Positions 9,175-20,299 are shown, counted from the stretch's first letter. The stretch: DNA of 64,000 nucleotides from Deltaproteobacteria bacterium SG8_13 (GCA_001303025.1 LJNK01000017.1:91942-155941); one strand, 5' to 3'. A program made the numbers and translations. The notes: generated by a model not told the origin, from the sequence alone.

Positions 9175-10721
9175 GCAAAGAGAACAAGAGACGGAAACTG
9201 CCGGAAACCAGACTCGCTCCCTCGCGGTTTCGCAACACGATCGGAAAATACACCATCAAAAGAAGCTCGAGCTGCACTTCCTGCGGCCTGTGCGCAGAGC
9301 TCTGCCCTTACGGGGTTCACCCCCGCTATAAAAATTTCGGGCGGCCCCTGCGCCCCGTAGAGCACAAGTGCATCGGCTTTGCGTGCCGCAGCAACGACTA
9401 TTATTGCATAGACCGCTGTCCGGAACAGGCCCTGACCCTGCGCTTGAATCCGGTCCTGGAAACACTGGGGGATTACCGCTGGACCGCCGAGATGCTGCTC
9501 GCCCACTGGGAGATGGCCGAAACCGGACAGCTTCCGGTCGTCGGCCTGGAGTACGATCTGGGCAATTCGGGCGGCGGCTTCGACAAGATCCGCTTCCAGC
9601 ATCCGCAGCCGGACGCCTACCTGGACATCGACGATGCGGATATCGACATGAGCATCGAACTCAACAAGCGCGGAGACGGACGCCCGCGGCGATCGATCTC
9701 GATTCCCTGCTACGGTGGCGGCATGTCTTACGGTTCGATGGCCCTGTCGGCGCTGGTGGGAAGAGCCAAGGCGGCCAAAGCCCTTGACACCCTCACGTGC
9801 ACCGGTGAGGGGGGGTATCCCCAGGAATTCGTCCCCTATGCCGATTATGTCATCACCCAGGTGGCCACCGGACTGTTCGGCGTTCGGGAGGAAACCATTT
9901 TGTATACACCGGTGGTGGAGTTCAAATACGCCCAGGGCGCCAAGCCGGGCCTGGGAGGCCACCTGCTTGGGGACAAGGTCACCCCGGAAGTCGCCGCCAT
10001 GCGCGAAACGGTGGTCGGCAGCTCCCTTTTTTCGCCGTTTCCCTTCCACAGCGTCTATTCGGTGGAAGATCACAAGAAGCACGTTGACTGGGTGAAGGAA
10101 ATCAACCCGGATGTCCTGGTTTCGGTAAAAGTCTCCACTCCCACCGACGTCGACATGGTAGCGGTGGGCAGCTACTACGCCGGAGCCCACATCGTGCACA
10201 TTGACGGCAGTTACGGCGGTACCGGTGCCGCTCCGGACATCGCAAAGAAAAACATCGCCATGCCCATTGAGTATGCGATCCCCAAGGTCCATCAGTTTCT
10301 CAAAGAGGAGGGGGTTCGGGACGAAATCTGCCTGATTGCCAGCGGCGGCATCCGCAATGCAATGGACGTGGCCAAGGCGATCGCACTGGGCGCCGACGGT
10401 GCCGTGATCGGTACGGCGGAAATCGTCGCACTGGAGTGCGTGCGCTGCGGAAACTGCGAAAGCGGCCGGGGATGCGCCCGGGGAATCGCGTCCACGGACG
10501 AAGAGCTCGGACACATGATTTCCGAAGATTATGCCGCGCAGCGCATCGTCAACATGTACATGGCCTGGCGCAAACAGTGGTGCGCACTGCTTCGCGAGCT
10601 TGGAATGCGAAGCATCAAAGAACTGGTGGGCAGATCGGATTTGCTGGTGCATCTCGACTACCTGGAGGAAACCGAGCGCGCCGGGTACAAACCGGCGCCA
10701 CAGCAGCATGTAATCATCTAA
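9171..10721 (+). CDS. Glutamate synthase, FMN-binding (archaeal-type GltB domain 2) subunit
   Basis: A 516-residue catalytic subunit that would transfer ammonia to 2-oxoglutarate. The N-terminal ferredoxin-like motif CTSCGLCAELCPYG is followed by a second Cys group (CIGFACRSNDYYCIDRC). The FMN barrel shows GGMSYGSM, CTGEGGYP, KPGLGGHL and SYGGTGAAP, and the 3Fe-4S ligands lie in CVRCGNCESGRGC. This is the archaeal-type organisation with the large GltB chain split into separate genes. It overlaps the preceding paralogue (ATGA) and is followed 54 bp later by the amidotransferase subunit that should supply ammonia. Confidence 0.92.
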   Translation: MSKENKRRKLPETRLAPSRFRNTIGKYTIKRSSSCTSCGLCAELCPYGVHPRYKNFGRPLRPVEHKCIGFACRSNDYYCIDRCPEQALTLRLNPVLETLGDYRWTAEMLLAHWEMAETGQLPVVGLEYDLGNSGGGFDKIRFQHPQPDAYLDIDDADIDMSIELNKRGDGRPRRSISIPCYGGGMSYGSMALSALVGRAKAAKALDTLTCTGEGGYPQEFVPYADYVITQVATGLFGVREETILYTPVVEFKYAQGAKPGLGGHLLGDKVTPEVAAMRETVVGSSLFSPFPFHSVYSVEDHKKHVDWVKEINPDVLVSVKVSTPTDVDMVAVGSYYAGAHIVHIDGSYGGTGAAPDIAKKNIAMPIEYAIPKVHQFLKEEGVRDEICLIASGGIRNAMDVAKAIALGADGAVIGTAEIVALECVRCGNCESGRGCARGIASTDEELGHMISEDYAAQRIVNMYMAWRKQWCALLRELGMRSIKELVGRSDLLVHLDYLEETERAGYKPAPQQHVII

Positions 10722-10775
10722 CGTTTGTTATTTTGACAGAAGCTGATTTCGGCAAGTAAAAGGAAACCCTCTGGC

Positions 10776-13436
10776 ATGCAGACCCAAGAAGATTCTCTGA
10801 TAAACAATATCTTGCGATCCCGGGGCAAAATCCCCCGTTTGGAGTCGATCGGCAAAAAACCGGCCGAAGAAGGCGGGTGCGGTGTTACCGGTTTTATCTC
10901 TTCCATTCCCGTCAGGGGCCGGCATATCTACGAGCCTTCCATACAGATGCACAACCGGGGCAACGGCAAGGGCGGCGGGATCGCAGCTGTCGGGCTGTCC
11001 GCCGAGGCACTGGGCGTCAGTCAGGAAGTGCTCGACAGCCACTACCTGCTTCAGATCGCACTGCTCGATCCGGATTGCCGGCCGCAGGTGGAAGCAGCCA
11101 ACATACAACCGGTTCTCGAGGTCCACAAGGCTGCGGCGATAGACACCGTCGATGACTACCGGCAGGTTCAGGGTCTTGAGGTCCGGCCGCCGGATGTGTG
11201 GCGATATTTCGTGCGGGTGAAAAAGGAGGCCCTGGAGCGCTTTGTCGAGGAAAACTGTCTCCAGGATCTGGATCCCCGCAGAGCAGAGGATGAGTTCATT
11301 TATCAGAATTCGGTCCGGATCAACCAGAAATTCTACGCATCGCTGGGAGACCAGCAGGCCTTTGTTTTGTCGCACGGCCGCAACATGATGATCCTGAAGA
11401 TTGTCGGCTATGCGGAGAAGGTTGTCGAGTACTACCAGCTGGAGGATTTTAAGGCCCACGGGTGGATCGCTCACCAGCGCTACCCCACCAAGGGCCGTGT
11501 GTGGCATCCCGGCGGGGCGCACCCGTTCATCGGTCTGGACGAGGCCCTGGTTCACAACGGCGATTTTGCAAACTACCATGCCGTGAGCGAATATCTGCGC
11601 CAGCACAACATCTACCCGCAGTTTCTCACCGACACGGAGGTGTCGGTCCTGCTGCTGGATCTGCTCAACCGGACCTTCGGCTATCCGATGGAGTACATTA
11701 TCGAAGCCCTGGCACCGACCACCGAATACGATTTCGACCGCCTGCCATCGGAAAAACAGCGCATCTATCGTGCGATTCAATCCAGCCACATCGGCGCTTC
11801 ACCGGACGGCCCGTGGTTTTTCATCATCGCCCGCAACGATCCGTACCGGAAAAACTTCCAGCTTATCGGCATCACCGACACCTCCATGCTGCGCCCCCAG
11901 GTGTTCGCCCTGCAGGACGGGGAGGTTCAGATCGGCCTGATTTGCTCCGAAAAACAGGCCATCGACGCCACCCTCCAGAGCCTGGCGGCCGAAGACGACC
12001 GCTTCTGTCCGGTCGCCGATAAATACTGGAATGCGCGCGGCGGCAGCGCCACCGACGGCGGCGCCTTTATCTTCACGGTCAGCGATGCCGGAAAAGAAGA
12101 TGGCTCCAAACAGCTGGTGTGCACCAACAAGTTCGGGGAAGTGGTGTCGGCTCCGGAAAACCAGGTTCCGCTGACGCTGCAGGACACCCGGGCGGTGTCG
12201 GCGCAGGCCGGCGAAATCGATCGGGCGGTTGCCGACGGGTTGGCCGAGGCGGACCTGTCAACACTCACCGCCTATAGCATCCGGCAGATGGCCGATTGGG
12301 ATTATGCCTCCCTGCGGCACTTTTGCAGCGTCCTTGTTTCCCGTGCCGACCGAAGCGATGCGGACAAAACCAAGGCCATCGATGTACTAACCGCCCTCAA
12401 CGACCGGTATTATTCGACCGGAGAAAAAAAGCGCAGCGGTGTTCTTCACACCGTGCGCCAAAGCTTGACGGAGCTCTTCAGCAGCTCACCGAAAATAGGT
12501 GGAAACGGCTCCAGCCGTTACCGCTATATTGACCGAAAGCTGCGGCCATCGCTGACAGCTCCGGACAGCCGCGACCAGGTGCTGGTACTCAACGCCCGGG
12601 AGTTCGAGCCGGAAGGCGACCACTGCGACGCCCGCTTGATTGTCGAAGCCTACCAAAAGGGCTGGAAGAATTTCATATGCTACGGCTACAAAGGGCAGCG
12701 ATTTACCGGCTGCGGTCTGGCGAATGCAACCGAAGGCGTGCGCATCGATGTCTATGACAGTTCCGGAGACTACCTGGCTTCGGGCATCGACGGCCTGGAG
12801 ATTCACGTCCATGGCAACGCCCAGGATCAACTCGGCCAGATCATGAAAAGTGGCAAGCTCGTCATCCACGGCGATGTGGGTCAGACGTTCATGTACGGGG
12901 CCAAGGGCGGAGAAGTATACGTGCTGGGAAATGCCGCCGGCCGACCGCTGATCAATGCCGTGGGTCGTCCCCGCGTGGTGATCAACGGCACCTGCCTCGA
13001 TTACCTGGCGGAATCGTTCATGGCCGGCGACCCGCACAAGGGCGGTGGTTTTGTGATTCTAAACGGCATGCAGTTCGATCACAACGGCGTGCTGCATCCC
13101 CAGCCGACGCCGTACCCGGGATCCAACCTCTTCTCGCTGGCCTCCGGCGGCGCCATCTACCTGCGGGACCCCCACGCAGTGCTGGTGGACGAGCAGCTCA
13201 ACGGCGGAGAATTCGTGGATCTCAGCCCGGCTGACTGGGAGCTGATACTGCCCTATCTGCAGGAAAACGAAAAACTGTTCGGCATCTCGGTCGAAAAGGA
13301 TCTGCTCTGCGTGGACGGCAAGGCCAGGGATTACAAATCTGTGTACCGGAAGGTCCAGGCAGTGCGGCTCGACGTGCTGGCAAAGGCCTCTGCGGAATCC
13401 GAGGAGTGGGGGGAGGATTGGCGCGACAGCGCATAG
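10776..13436 (+). CDS. Glutamate synthase glutaminase and GXGXG-domain fusion subunit
   Basis: An 886-residue fusion of the class II glutamine amidotransferase domain (about 35-450) with the C-terminal GXGXG beta-helix domain (about 590-850). The nucleophile is Cys35 in GGCGVTGF, so an N-terminal propeptide of 34 residues must be removed. HQRYPTKG, HNGDFANY and the C-terminal glycine repeats (GQTFMYGAKGGEVYVLGNAAG) fit GltB domains 1 and 3. In many archaea and anaerobes these are two genes; here they are joined by a linker (450-590) of unknown role. AAGGA lies before the ATG. It completes the split glutamate synthase with 9171-10721. Confidence 0.9.
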   Translation: MQTQEDSLINNILRSRGKIPRLESIGKKPAEEGGCGVTGFISSIPVRGRHIYEPSIQMHNRGNGKGGGIAAVGLSAEALGVSQEVLDSHYLLQIALLDPDCRPQVEAANIQPVLEVHKAAAIDTVDDYRQVQGLEVRPPDVWRYFVRVKKEALERFVEENCLQDLDPRRAEDEFIYQNSVRINQKFYASLGDQQAFVLSHGRNMMILKIVGYAEKVVEYYQLEDFKAHGWIAHQRYPTKGRVWHPGGAHPFIGLDEALVHNGDFANYHAVSEYLRQHNIYPQFLTDTEVSVLLLDLLNRTFGYPMEYIIEALAPTTEYDFDRLPSEKQRIYRAIQSSHIGASPDGPWFFIIARNDPYRKNFQLIGITDTSMLRPQVFALQDGEVQIGLICSEKQAIDATLQSLAAEDDRFCPVADKYWNARGGSATDGGAFIFTVSDAGKEDGSKQLVCTNKFGEVVSAPENQVPLTLQDTRAVSAQAGEIDRAVADGLAEADLSTLTAYSIRQMADWDYASLRHFCSVLVSRADRSDADKTKAIDVLTALNDRYYSTGEKKRSGVLHTVRQSLTELFSSSPKIGGNGSSRYRYIDRKLRPSLTAPDSRDQVLVLNAREFEPEGDHCDARLIVEAYQKGWKNFICYGYKGQRFTGCGLANATEGVRIDVYDSSGDYLASGIDGLEIHVHGNAQDQLGQIMKSGKLVIHGDVGQTFMYGAKGGEVYVLGNAAGRPLINAVGRPRVVINGTCLDYLAESFMAGDPHKGGGFVILNGMQFDHNGVLHPQPTPYPGSNLFSLASGGAIYLRDPHAVLVDEQLNGGEFVDLSPADWELILPYLQENEKLFGISVEKDLLCVDGKARDYKSVYRKVQAVRLDVLAKASAESEEWGEDWRDSA

Positions 13437-13606
13437 CCGACAACCTTCATTTAAAAAGCGGCGGAACACCCCGGCGGGTGCCGATCGCTTCTTGCCGATA
13501 CCGCAGCAACTATGCTACATAGGCATGCCGCCTCCGACCTGCCCGATGGATTGCCCAAACCGGCGGGGCGGAATCTACAGGCTGCAACGACAACCCCGGG
13601 ACATCC

Positions 13607-14740
13607 ATGAAAGCACTGCTGGCTTTAGAAGACGGACGCACCTTCCCCTGCCGGTCCTTCACCGGTCCCGGCCGGGCCTCCGGAGAAGTGGTCTTTAACA
13701 CCAGCATGACCGGATACCAGGAAGTGCTCACGGACCCTTCCTACAGCGGGCAGATGGTGACGATGACCTACCCCCTGGTGGGCAGCTACGGCGTCAACGC
13801 CGAGGATGTGGAGTCGGCTCGGATCCAGGTGGCAGCCTTCATCGTCAGGGAGTACCAGCGCCATCCGAGCAACTACCGCGCCACCGGCAGCCTGGCTGAC
13901 TATCTCAGCGGCCAGGGAGTCCTTGGAATCGAACAGCTGGACACGCGGGCGCTCACCCGCCACATTCGAAAGGCCGGCGCCATGAGGGCGGTGGCATCGA
14001 CCGAGGAACTCGACCCCGATCTGCTGGTAGCCGAAGCCAACCGTATCCCGACGATGTCCGGCCTCGACCTGACACAAGTTGTCACCACTGACACGCCCTA
14101 TCGGTGGGTCAGCGGCATGCCGCAGCCGATACCGGGGGGAATGGAGGCGCTGACCGCCGGGGTGTGGCAGCATAGAGGCCGCAAACCCGCGGTGGTGGCC
14201 TTCGACTTCGGCATCAAATACAACATTTTGCGCTGCCTGGTCGCCGAAGGATTCGAGATCGTTGCGGTCCCGTCGACTGCCGGGGCAGCAAAAATAGAGT
14301 CGATGGCGCCCGATGGCATATTCCTTTCCAACGGACCCGGGGATCCCGAACCGGTCACAGACGCCATCGATACCATCCGCAGCCTGCTCGACTACCGGCC
14401 GATTTTCGGGATTTGCCTCGGCCACCAGCTGCTCGGATTGGCGCTGGGAGCAACGACCTCGAAACTCAAGTTCGGCCACAGGGGCGCCAATCAGCCGGTA
14501 AAGAACCTGCGCAGCGGAAGGATCGAAATCACTTCCCAGAATCACGGATTCGTCGTCGACCTGGAGTCGATCCGCGGCGAGGATATCCAGATTACCCATA
14601 TCAACCTCAACGACAATACCCTGGAAGGTTTCCGGCACCTGAAACTGCCGGTATTCGCGGTGCAGTACCATCCCGAGGCGTCACCCGGACCCCATGATGC
14701 CCGGTATCTGTTCGGTGAGTTTCGAGATTTGATGACGTGA
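13607..14740 (+). CDS. carA: Carbamoyl-phosphate synthase small (glutaminase) subunit
   Basis: 377 residues, full length. It hydrolyses glutamine and channels ammonia to CarB for pyrimidine and arginine synthesis. The N-terminal CPSase small-chain domain (1-130) contains NTSMTGYQEV, and the C-terminal GATase has nucleophile Cys270 in GICLGHQL with His355 and Glu357 in QYHPEASP. carB follows after a 146-bp gap without a gene. The ribosome site before the ATG is weak. Confidence 0.97.
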   Translation: MKALLALEDGRTFPCRSFTGPGRASGEVVFNTSMTGYQEVLTDPSYSGQMVTMTYPLVGSYGVNAEDVESARIQVAAFIVREYQRHPSNYRATGSLADYLSGQGVLGIEQLDTRALTRHIRKAGAMRAVASTEELDPDLLVAEANRIPTMSGLDLTQVVTTDTPYRWVSGMPQPIPGGMEALTAGVWQHRGRKPAVVAFDFGIKYNILRCLVAEGFEIVAVPSTAGAAKIESMAPDGIFLSNGPGDPEPVTDAIDTIRSLLDYRPIFGICLGHQLLGLALGATTSKLKFGHRGANQPVKNLRSGRIEITSQNHGFVVDLESIRGEDIQITHINLNDNTLEGFRHLKLPVFAVQYHPEASPGPHDARYLFGEFRDLMT

Positions 14741-14886
14741 CGACACCGGCCATATGACCCTCCGGCCCGGACGCAGGGGGACGAGCGTGCGGCTGCAACC
14801 GGGTATGCCCGAGCAGGGCCCCGACCGCAGCGACAGATGATCGGCATTGGCCCGACCCGCCGCTGCGACGATAGAAACATGCGCTT

Positions 14887-17800
14887 ATGCCCAAAAGAAC
14901 GGACATCCAAAAAATCCTGATCATCGGCGCAGGTCCGATTATCATCAGCCAGGCCTGCGAGTTCGATTACTCCGGCACGCAGGCCTGCAAGGCGCTCAAG
15001 GAAGAGGGCTTTGAGGTCATTCTGGTCAACAGCAATCCGGCCACGATCATGACCGATCCGGAGACAGCCGACCGGGTTTACATCGAGCCCGTGACTGCCG
15101 AGACCGTGGCGATGATTATCGAGAAAGAGCGCCCGGATGCCCTGCTGCCGACCCTGGGCGGGCAGACCGGACTCAACACGGCCGTCGAAACCGCCCGGCT
15201 GGGCGTGCTGGAGACGTACCGGGTCGAAATGATCGGTGCCTCCCTCGAATCGATTCAAAAAGCCGAAAACCGTGACAGCTTCCGCGACGCCATGCACCGG
15301 ATCGGCCTGAAGATACCCGACAGCGGGATCGCCACCGATATGGTGCAGGTAATGGAAATTGCAGAGCAGATCGGATTTCCGATTATCGTGCGTCCCAGCT
15401 TCACGCTGGGCGGCACCGGCGGAGGGGTGGCGTTCAATCCGGAAGATCTGGAAGTCCTCGCCAGGGCCGGACTGGATGCCAGCCTCATCCACCAGGTCAT
15501 GCTCGAGCAGTCGGTTCTGGGATGGAAGGAATTCGAGCTGGAGGTCATGCGGGACCACAACGACAACGTGGTTATCGTATGCCCCATCGAAAATCTGGAC
15601 CCCATGGGCATTCACACCGGAGACAGCATCACCGTTGCTCCGGCCCAGACCCTTTCCGACCGGGAATACCAGATGATGCGCGATGCCTCCATTGCCATTA
15701 TGCGGGAAATCGGGGTGGACACGGGCGGCTCCAACGTGCAGTTTGCCATCAACCCGCAAGACGGCGATATGATCGTTGTGGAAATGAATCCGCGGGTATC
15801 GCGCAGCTCCGCCCTGGCGTCGAAGGCGACCGGGTTTCCGATTGCCAAGATTGCCGCCAAGCTGGCCGTGGGATACACGCTGGACGAAATCCCCAACGAC
15901 GTCACCGGTGAAACCTATGCTTCCTTCGAGCCGACCATCGACTACTGCGTGGTAAAAATTCCACGCTGGACGTTCGAAAAATTCCCCGAAACCGCAGACG
16001 TGCTCACCACGGCGATGAAATCGGTGGGGGAGACCATGTCCATCGGCCGGACCTTCAAGGAAGCCCTCCAGAAAGGGTTGCGTTCCCTGGAAATAGGCCG
16101 GTACGGTTTCGGCGCCGACGGCAAGGATATCGGCGATTGGCAGGGAACCGAACCTTCACTGCCGTCTGGCTCCGAGATCGAACAGAAACTGGCCGTACCC
16201 AACTCCCAACGGATCTTTTACCTGCGCTACGCACTGCTGGCGGGCATGTCCATCGAAGCGATTTACGAGCTGACCCGCATCGATCCCTGGTTTCTGCACC
16301 AGCTCGCAGACATCGTCGCCATGGAGCGCAAACTGCAGGCGGCCGGAAGCCTTTCCGCGGAGCTGCTGCGCGAGGCCAAGGCTTGCGGCTTTTCCGACAT
16401 TCAACTGGCCCACCTGACCGGCACCGACGATGACCGCATCCGCAGCCTGCGCAGCGAGCTGGGGGTACAGCCCGTTTACAAGCTGGTGGACACGTGCGCG
16501 GCCGAGTTCAAGGCGGCAACCCCCTACTACTACTCCACTTACGAAACCGAGAACGAGGCCCGCGTTTCGGATACCAAGAAGGTGATGATCCTCGGCGGCG
16601 GTCCGAACCGCATCGGCCAGGGAATCGAGTTCGACTACTGCTGCGTGCACGCCTCTTTCGCGCTGCGGGAAGAAGGGGTGGAGAGCATCATGGTAAACAG
16701 CAACCCGGAGACTGTCAGCACCGATTACGACACCTCCGACAAACTCTACTTCGAACCGCTCACCAAGGAAGATGTGCTGCAGATCATCGAAACCGAAAAG
16801 CCCGACGGGGTCATCGTCCAGTTTGGCGGCCAGACGCCGCTGAACCTGTCCACGGCGTTGCACCGGGCCGGGGTGCCCATTCTCGGCACGCAGCCCGCAA
16901 GCATCGACCGGGCGGAAAACCGGGAGCAGTTCCAGGCCATGCTCAGGAAGCTGAAACTGGTTCAACCGGACAACGGAACGGCTGTCTCGGTAGACCGGGC
17001 CCTGGAGATTGCCGAGGAAATCGGCTATCCGGTGATCGTCCGTCCCTCTTACGTGCTGGGCGGCCGGGCCATGAAAATCGTCTACGGTACCACCGAGCTG
17101 GAAAGCTACGCGCGGCTGGCCATCATGGCCTCACCGGAGCACCCCATTTTGATCGACAAGTTTCTGGAAGACGCCGTTGAAGTCGACGTGGATGCGATCT
17201 CCGACGGCCAGGTCACCATCATCGGCGGCATCATGGAACACATCGAAGCCGCCGGCGTGCACTCCGGTGATTCGGCCTGCGTGCTGCCGCCCCACAGCAT
17301 TTCCGAAGAAATGCTTGAAGAAATCGCGGCGGCCACCCGGTCCATGGCCGCCGAGCTGAATGTCGTCGGCCTGATGAACGTGCAATACGCCATCAAGGGA
17401 AGCCAGCTCTACGTGCTGGAGGTCAACCCCAGGGCTTCGCGAACCATACCGTTCGTCAGCAAGGCCAGCGGGGTGCCGCTGGCCAAACTGGCTACCAAGG
17501 TCATGTTGGGCCGCAGCCTGTCATCGCTTGGTCTCACCAGCGAGAGAAAGCCGTCCCATGTATCGGTGAAAGAGGCCGTGCTGCCTTTCGACCGGTTCCC
17601 CGACGTAGACACCCTGCTGGGCCCGGAGATGAAATCGACCGGCGAAGTGATGGGTATCGACGCCGAATTCGGAACCGCCTATGCCAAAGCGCAGCTGGGC
17701 GCCCGGCAGAAGCTGCCGCAGTCCGGCACCGTGTTTATCAGCGTAAAAGAAGGGGACAAGCAGGCCGTGCTGCCGGTGGCCCGGCAGTTTCACCGGATCG

Positions 17801-18117
17801 GATTCAACATCATGGCCACCCGGGGAACCGCCCGGCTGCTGGACGAACACGACATTCCCACCGCAAAGGTGAAAAAAGTGTCCATGGGACGACCGCACGT
17901 GGTGGATGCGATCAAAAACGGCGAGGTGCAACTGGTGATCAACACCGGCAAGGGGGACACCCCCCGCAAAGACGGCTACATGATTCGTCGAGCGGCGATC
18001 AAATACGACATCCCCTACACCACGACCATCGCCGGAGCGATGGCCATATGTCGGGGAATCACCGCCCTCAAGGAGCGCAAAGCCTCCGTGACGGCGCTGC
18101 AGGATTACCACCAATAA
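14887..18117 (+). CDS. carB: Carbamoyl-phosphate synthase large subunit
   Basis: 1076 residues, the usual length, with two ATP-grasp halves. The first starts [15 protein letters not shown], and the second starts near residue 560 with [16 protein letters not shown]. Each half carries an MNPR/VNPR metal-site motif ([12 protein letters not shown] and [12 protein letters not shown]). The C-terminal MGS-like allosteric domain (about 940-1076) is present. It makes carbamoyl phosphate from bicarbonate, ammonia and two ATP. It follows carA and precedes purF in the same direction. Confidence 0.98.
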   Translation: MPKRTDIQKILIIGAGPIIISQACEFDYSGTQACKALKEEGFEVILVNSNPATIMTDPETADRVYIEPVTAETVAMIIEKERPDALLPTLGGQTGLNTAVETARLGVLETYRVEMIGASLESIQKAENRDSFRDAMHRIGLKIPDSGIATDMVQVMEIAEQIGFPIIVRPSFTLGGTGGGVAFNPEDLEVLARAGLDASLIHQVMLEQSVLGWKEFELEVMRDHNDNVVIVCPIENLDPMGIHTGDSITVAPAQTLSDREYQMMRDASIAIMREIGVDTGGSNVQFAINPQDGDMIVVEMNPRVSRSSALASKATGFPIAKIAAKLAVGYTLDEIPNDVTGETYASFEPTIDYCVVKIPRWTFEKFPETADVLTTAMKSVGETMSIGRTFKEALQKGLRSLEIGRYGFGADGKDIGDWQGTEPSLPSGSEIEQKLAVPNSQRIFYLRYALLAGMSIEAIYELTRIDPWFLHQLADIVAMERKLQAAGSLSAELLREAKACGFSDIQLAHLTGTDDDRIRSLRSELGVQPVYKLVDTCAAEFKAATPYYYSTYETENEARVSDTKKVMILGGGPNRIGQGIEFDYCCVHASFALREEGVESIMVNSNPETVSTDYDTSDKLYFEPLTKEDVLQIIETEKPDGVIVQFGGQTPLNLSTALHRAGVPILGTQPASIDRAENREQFQAMLRKLKLVQPDNGTAVSVDRALEIAEEIGYPVIVRPSYVLGGRAMKIVYGTTELESYARLAIMASPEHPILIDKFLEDAVEVDVDAISDGQVTIIGGIMEHIEAAGVHSGDSACVLPPHSISEEMLEEIAAATRSMAAELNVVGLMNVQYAIKGSQLYVLEVNPRASRTIPFVSKASGVPLAKLATKVMLGRSLSSLGLTSERKPSHVSVKEAVLPFDRFPDVDTLLGPEMKSTGEVMGIDAEFGTAYAKAQLGARQKLPQSGTVFISVKEGDKQAVLPVARQFHRIGFNIMATRGTARLLDEHDIPTAKVKKVSMGRPHVVDAIKNGEVQLVINTGKGDTPRKDGYMIRRAAIKYDIPYTTTIAGAMAICRGITALKERKASVTALQDYHQ

Positions 18118-18205
18118 AGGCGTCGCGCTGCTGCCAGCGCCGCTGGAGGCGCCGGGTCGCGAAACCGGCAAATAACAGCGAAAGGATTTCAAACCGGCAA
18201 CGCTT

Positions 18206-19627
18206 ATGGAATTCGACGACAAACCCCGCGAGGCCTGCGGGATATTCGGAATTCACGGTCACCCGGAAGCATCCCGGCTGACCTATTTCGGGTTGTATGC
18301 CCTGCAGCACCGCGGCCAGGAAAGTGCCGGCATCGCCGTGCTGCAGGACGGCGACATCGCATCTCACAAGGGGATGGGTATCGTTCCGGACGTTTTCGAT
18401 CTGCAGCACATGGAGCAGCTGCACGGACTCAACGCCATCGGCCATGTGCGCTACTCCACCACCGGCAGCTCGATCCTCTCCAATGCCCAGCCGTTTGTGG
18501 TGCATCACAGCAACAAATCCTATGCGGTCGCTCACAACGGCAACCTGGTGAACGCGCACACGCTGAAAAAACAGCTGGAGGGTTCCGGCTCGATACTGCA
18601 GACCACCATGGACACGGAGATCTTCCTGCACCTGTTCGTAAAGAACCTGAAGCTGGGGTTCGAAGGTGCGCTGATGGAGACCGTGCAGCGTATCAAGGGG
18701 GCCTTTTCCATGATCCTGCTGACCTGCAAGGGTGAGGTGATCGGTTTCAAGGATCCAAACGGTTTCCGGCCGTTGAGCCTCGGCAAACTCAACGGCCACT
18801 ATGTTCTCGCTTCGGAAACCTGCGCCTTTGACCTCGTGGAGGCGCAGTACGTTCGTGAAATCGAACCCGGCGAGGTGGTCATTATCAGCGACAAGGGCAT
18901 CAAAAGCTTTAATCCGCACCCCCGCACCTGCCGGTCGCTGTGCATATTCGAATTCATCTACTTTGCGAGGCCCGACAGCATCATCGACGGTCTGAACGTA
19001 TACCAGATCCGCAAGGCCCATGGTAAACGGCTGGCCGAAGAGGCCCCGGTAAAAGCCGACCTGGTGATGCCCTTCCCCGACTCGGGCACCTACGCCGCCA
19101 TCGGTTACTCCGAGCAATCCGGTATTCCCTTTGAGATGGGCATGATCAGAAACCACTATGTCGGCCGGACGTTCATCCAGCCCACCCAGAGCATGCGGGA
19201 CTTCGGTGTCCGCATCAAGCTCAATCCGGTCAAAGAACTGCTCCAGGGCAAGGACATCATCATCATCGAGGACTCCATCATTCGCGGCACTACCGTCAAA
19301 ACCCGGGTCAAGGCCCTTCGCGAACTGGGGGTCAACAAAGTGCACATGCGGGTCGCCGGTCCCCCCCATCGCTTTCCCTGCCACTACGGGATCGACTTTC
19401 CCACCAAGGGCGAACTGATCGCCCATCGGATGAGCGTCGAAAAACTCAAAGATCATCTCGGCCTGGATTCGCTGCACTACCTGAGCATCGAAGGGCTGCT
19501 GGAATCGACCGGAGTTGCCAGCCCGGAAAACACTTTCTGCAAAGCATGCTTCGATGGATGCTACCCGGTGGAGTTCGACAAGCAATTATCCAAAGACTGT
19601 CTTGAAAGAATCGAAACAATCGGTTAA
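18206..19627 (+). CDS. purF: Amidophosphoribosyltransferase
   Basis: 473 residues. It catalyses the first step of purine synthesis, using glutamine and PRPP. The nucleophile is Cys11 in EACGIFGI, so a 10-residue propeptide is cleaved. The PRPP motif is IIIEDSIIRGTT. Cysteines in CRSLCIFEF, PCHYGIDFPT and CKACFDGC match the four ligands of the Bacillus-type [4Fe-4S] cluster, so this is the oxygen-sensitive Fe-S form. It lies 88 bp after carB; the cluster thus ends with another glutamine-consuming enzyme. Confidence 0.97.
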   Translation: MEFDDKPREACGIFGIHGHPEASRLTYFGLYALQHRGQESAGIAVLQDGDIASHKGMGIVPDVFDLQHMEQLHGLNAIGHVRYSTTGSSILSNAQPFVVHHSNKSYAVAHNGNLVNAHTLKKQLEGSGSILQTTMDTEIFLHLFVKNLKLGFEGALMETVQRIKGAFSMILLTCKGEVIGFKDPNGFRPLSLGKLNGHYVLASETCAFDLVEAQYVREIEPGEVVIISDKGIKSFNPHPRTCRSLCIFEFIYFARPDSIIDGLNVYQIRKAHGKRLAEEAPVKADLVMPFPDSGTYAAIGYSEQSGIPFEMGMIRNHYVGRTFIQPTQSMRDFGVRIKLNPVKELLQGKDIIIIEDSIIRGTTVKTRVKALRELGVNKVHMRVAGPPHRFPCHYGIDFPTKGELIAHRMSVEKLKDHLGLDSLHYLSIEGLLESTGVASPENTFCKACFDGCYPVEFDKQLSKDCLERIETIG

Positions 19628-19713
19628 AATACGGTAGGTTTACACAAAATTGCCGACGATGCCAAAAAGGCCGGGGTCGGTGACGGGTTGATTTCTTTCA
19701 ATGTGAGGCGACC

Positions 19714-20226
19714 ATGATCGAATCGAAATACCTGAAAGAAAACATCGAGAATATCCAGAAATTGATGGCGATCCCCGCATTGAAGAATTTTGAAACCAAA
19801 GCGCTCGGAAAGCTGCTCCGGTTAAGCAAAATCCGGCAATACGATCACGGCGAACGCATCATCAAGGAAGGGGATCTGGACCCCTGGCTCTATTTCCTGC
19901 TGTCCGGGAAAATCCGTATCGGCAAGGCGGGACACGACATCGGCACCATCGACCGCAAAGGGGAAATCTTCGGTGAGATGCGGATCATCGACAGCCTGAG
20001 CCGGTCGGCGTCGGTCTTCGCCGTCGGCAAGACGGTTTGCCTGGCGGTGGACACCTCTGCGGGAGAACGACTCTCTGCCGAAGGCTCCCGGGATGAAAAG
20101 CTTGATTTTCTGCTGTTGCTGTACCGGATTTTTGCCGAGTATATGTCGATACGGCTCCGGTTGACCAATGATGAGCTGATCAAGGCCAAAAAGCGGGTCG
20201 AACAGCTTCAGAGAAAGGCCGGTTGA
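19714..20226 (+). CDS. Cyclic nucleotide-binding (cNMP) domain protein
   Basis: A 170-residue protein with one cNMP-binding jelly roll (about 25-140): GERIIKEGDLDPWLYFLLSGKIRI, then GEIFGEMRIIDSLSRSASVFA, which resembles the phosphate-binding cassette. There is no HTH, so it is not a CRP-type regulator. The C-terminal 30 residues are charged and may be helical. It is 86 bp downstream of purF and rightward, the last gene of the housekeeping block. Its ligand and partner are unknown. Confidence 0.8.
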   Translation: MIESKYLKENIENIQKLMAIPALKNFETKALGKLLRLSKIRQYDHGERIIKEGDLDPWLYFLLSGKIRIGKAGHDIGTIDRKGEIFGEMRIIDSLSRSASVFAVGKTVCLAVDTSAGERLSAEGSRDEKLDFLLLLYRIFAEYMSIRLRLTNDELIKAKKRVEQLQRKAG

Positions 20227-20299
20227 CACCGGTTGGCGCTGCAGCCGCAACCGGATGGCAACCCGGCCGGGCGGGCAGCTGACAACCAGACGATCGGTT

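Noticed and set aside
8916-10709. 597-codon leftward open frame opposite the glutamate synthase genes
   Set aside because: Mirror frame of strongly coding GC-rich genes; no family likeness. The same applies to leftward 18068-19585 opposite purF and rightward 1083-2696 opposite glnE.
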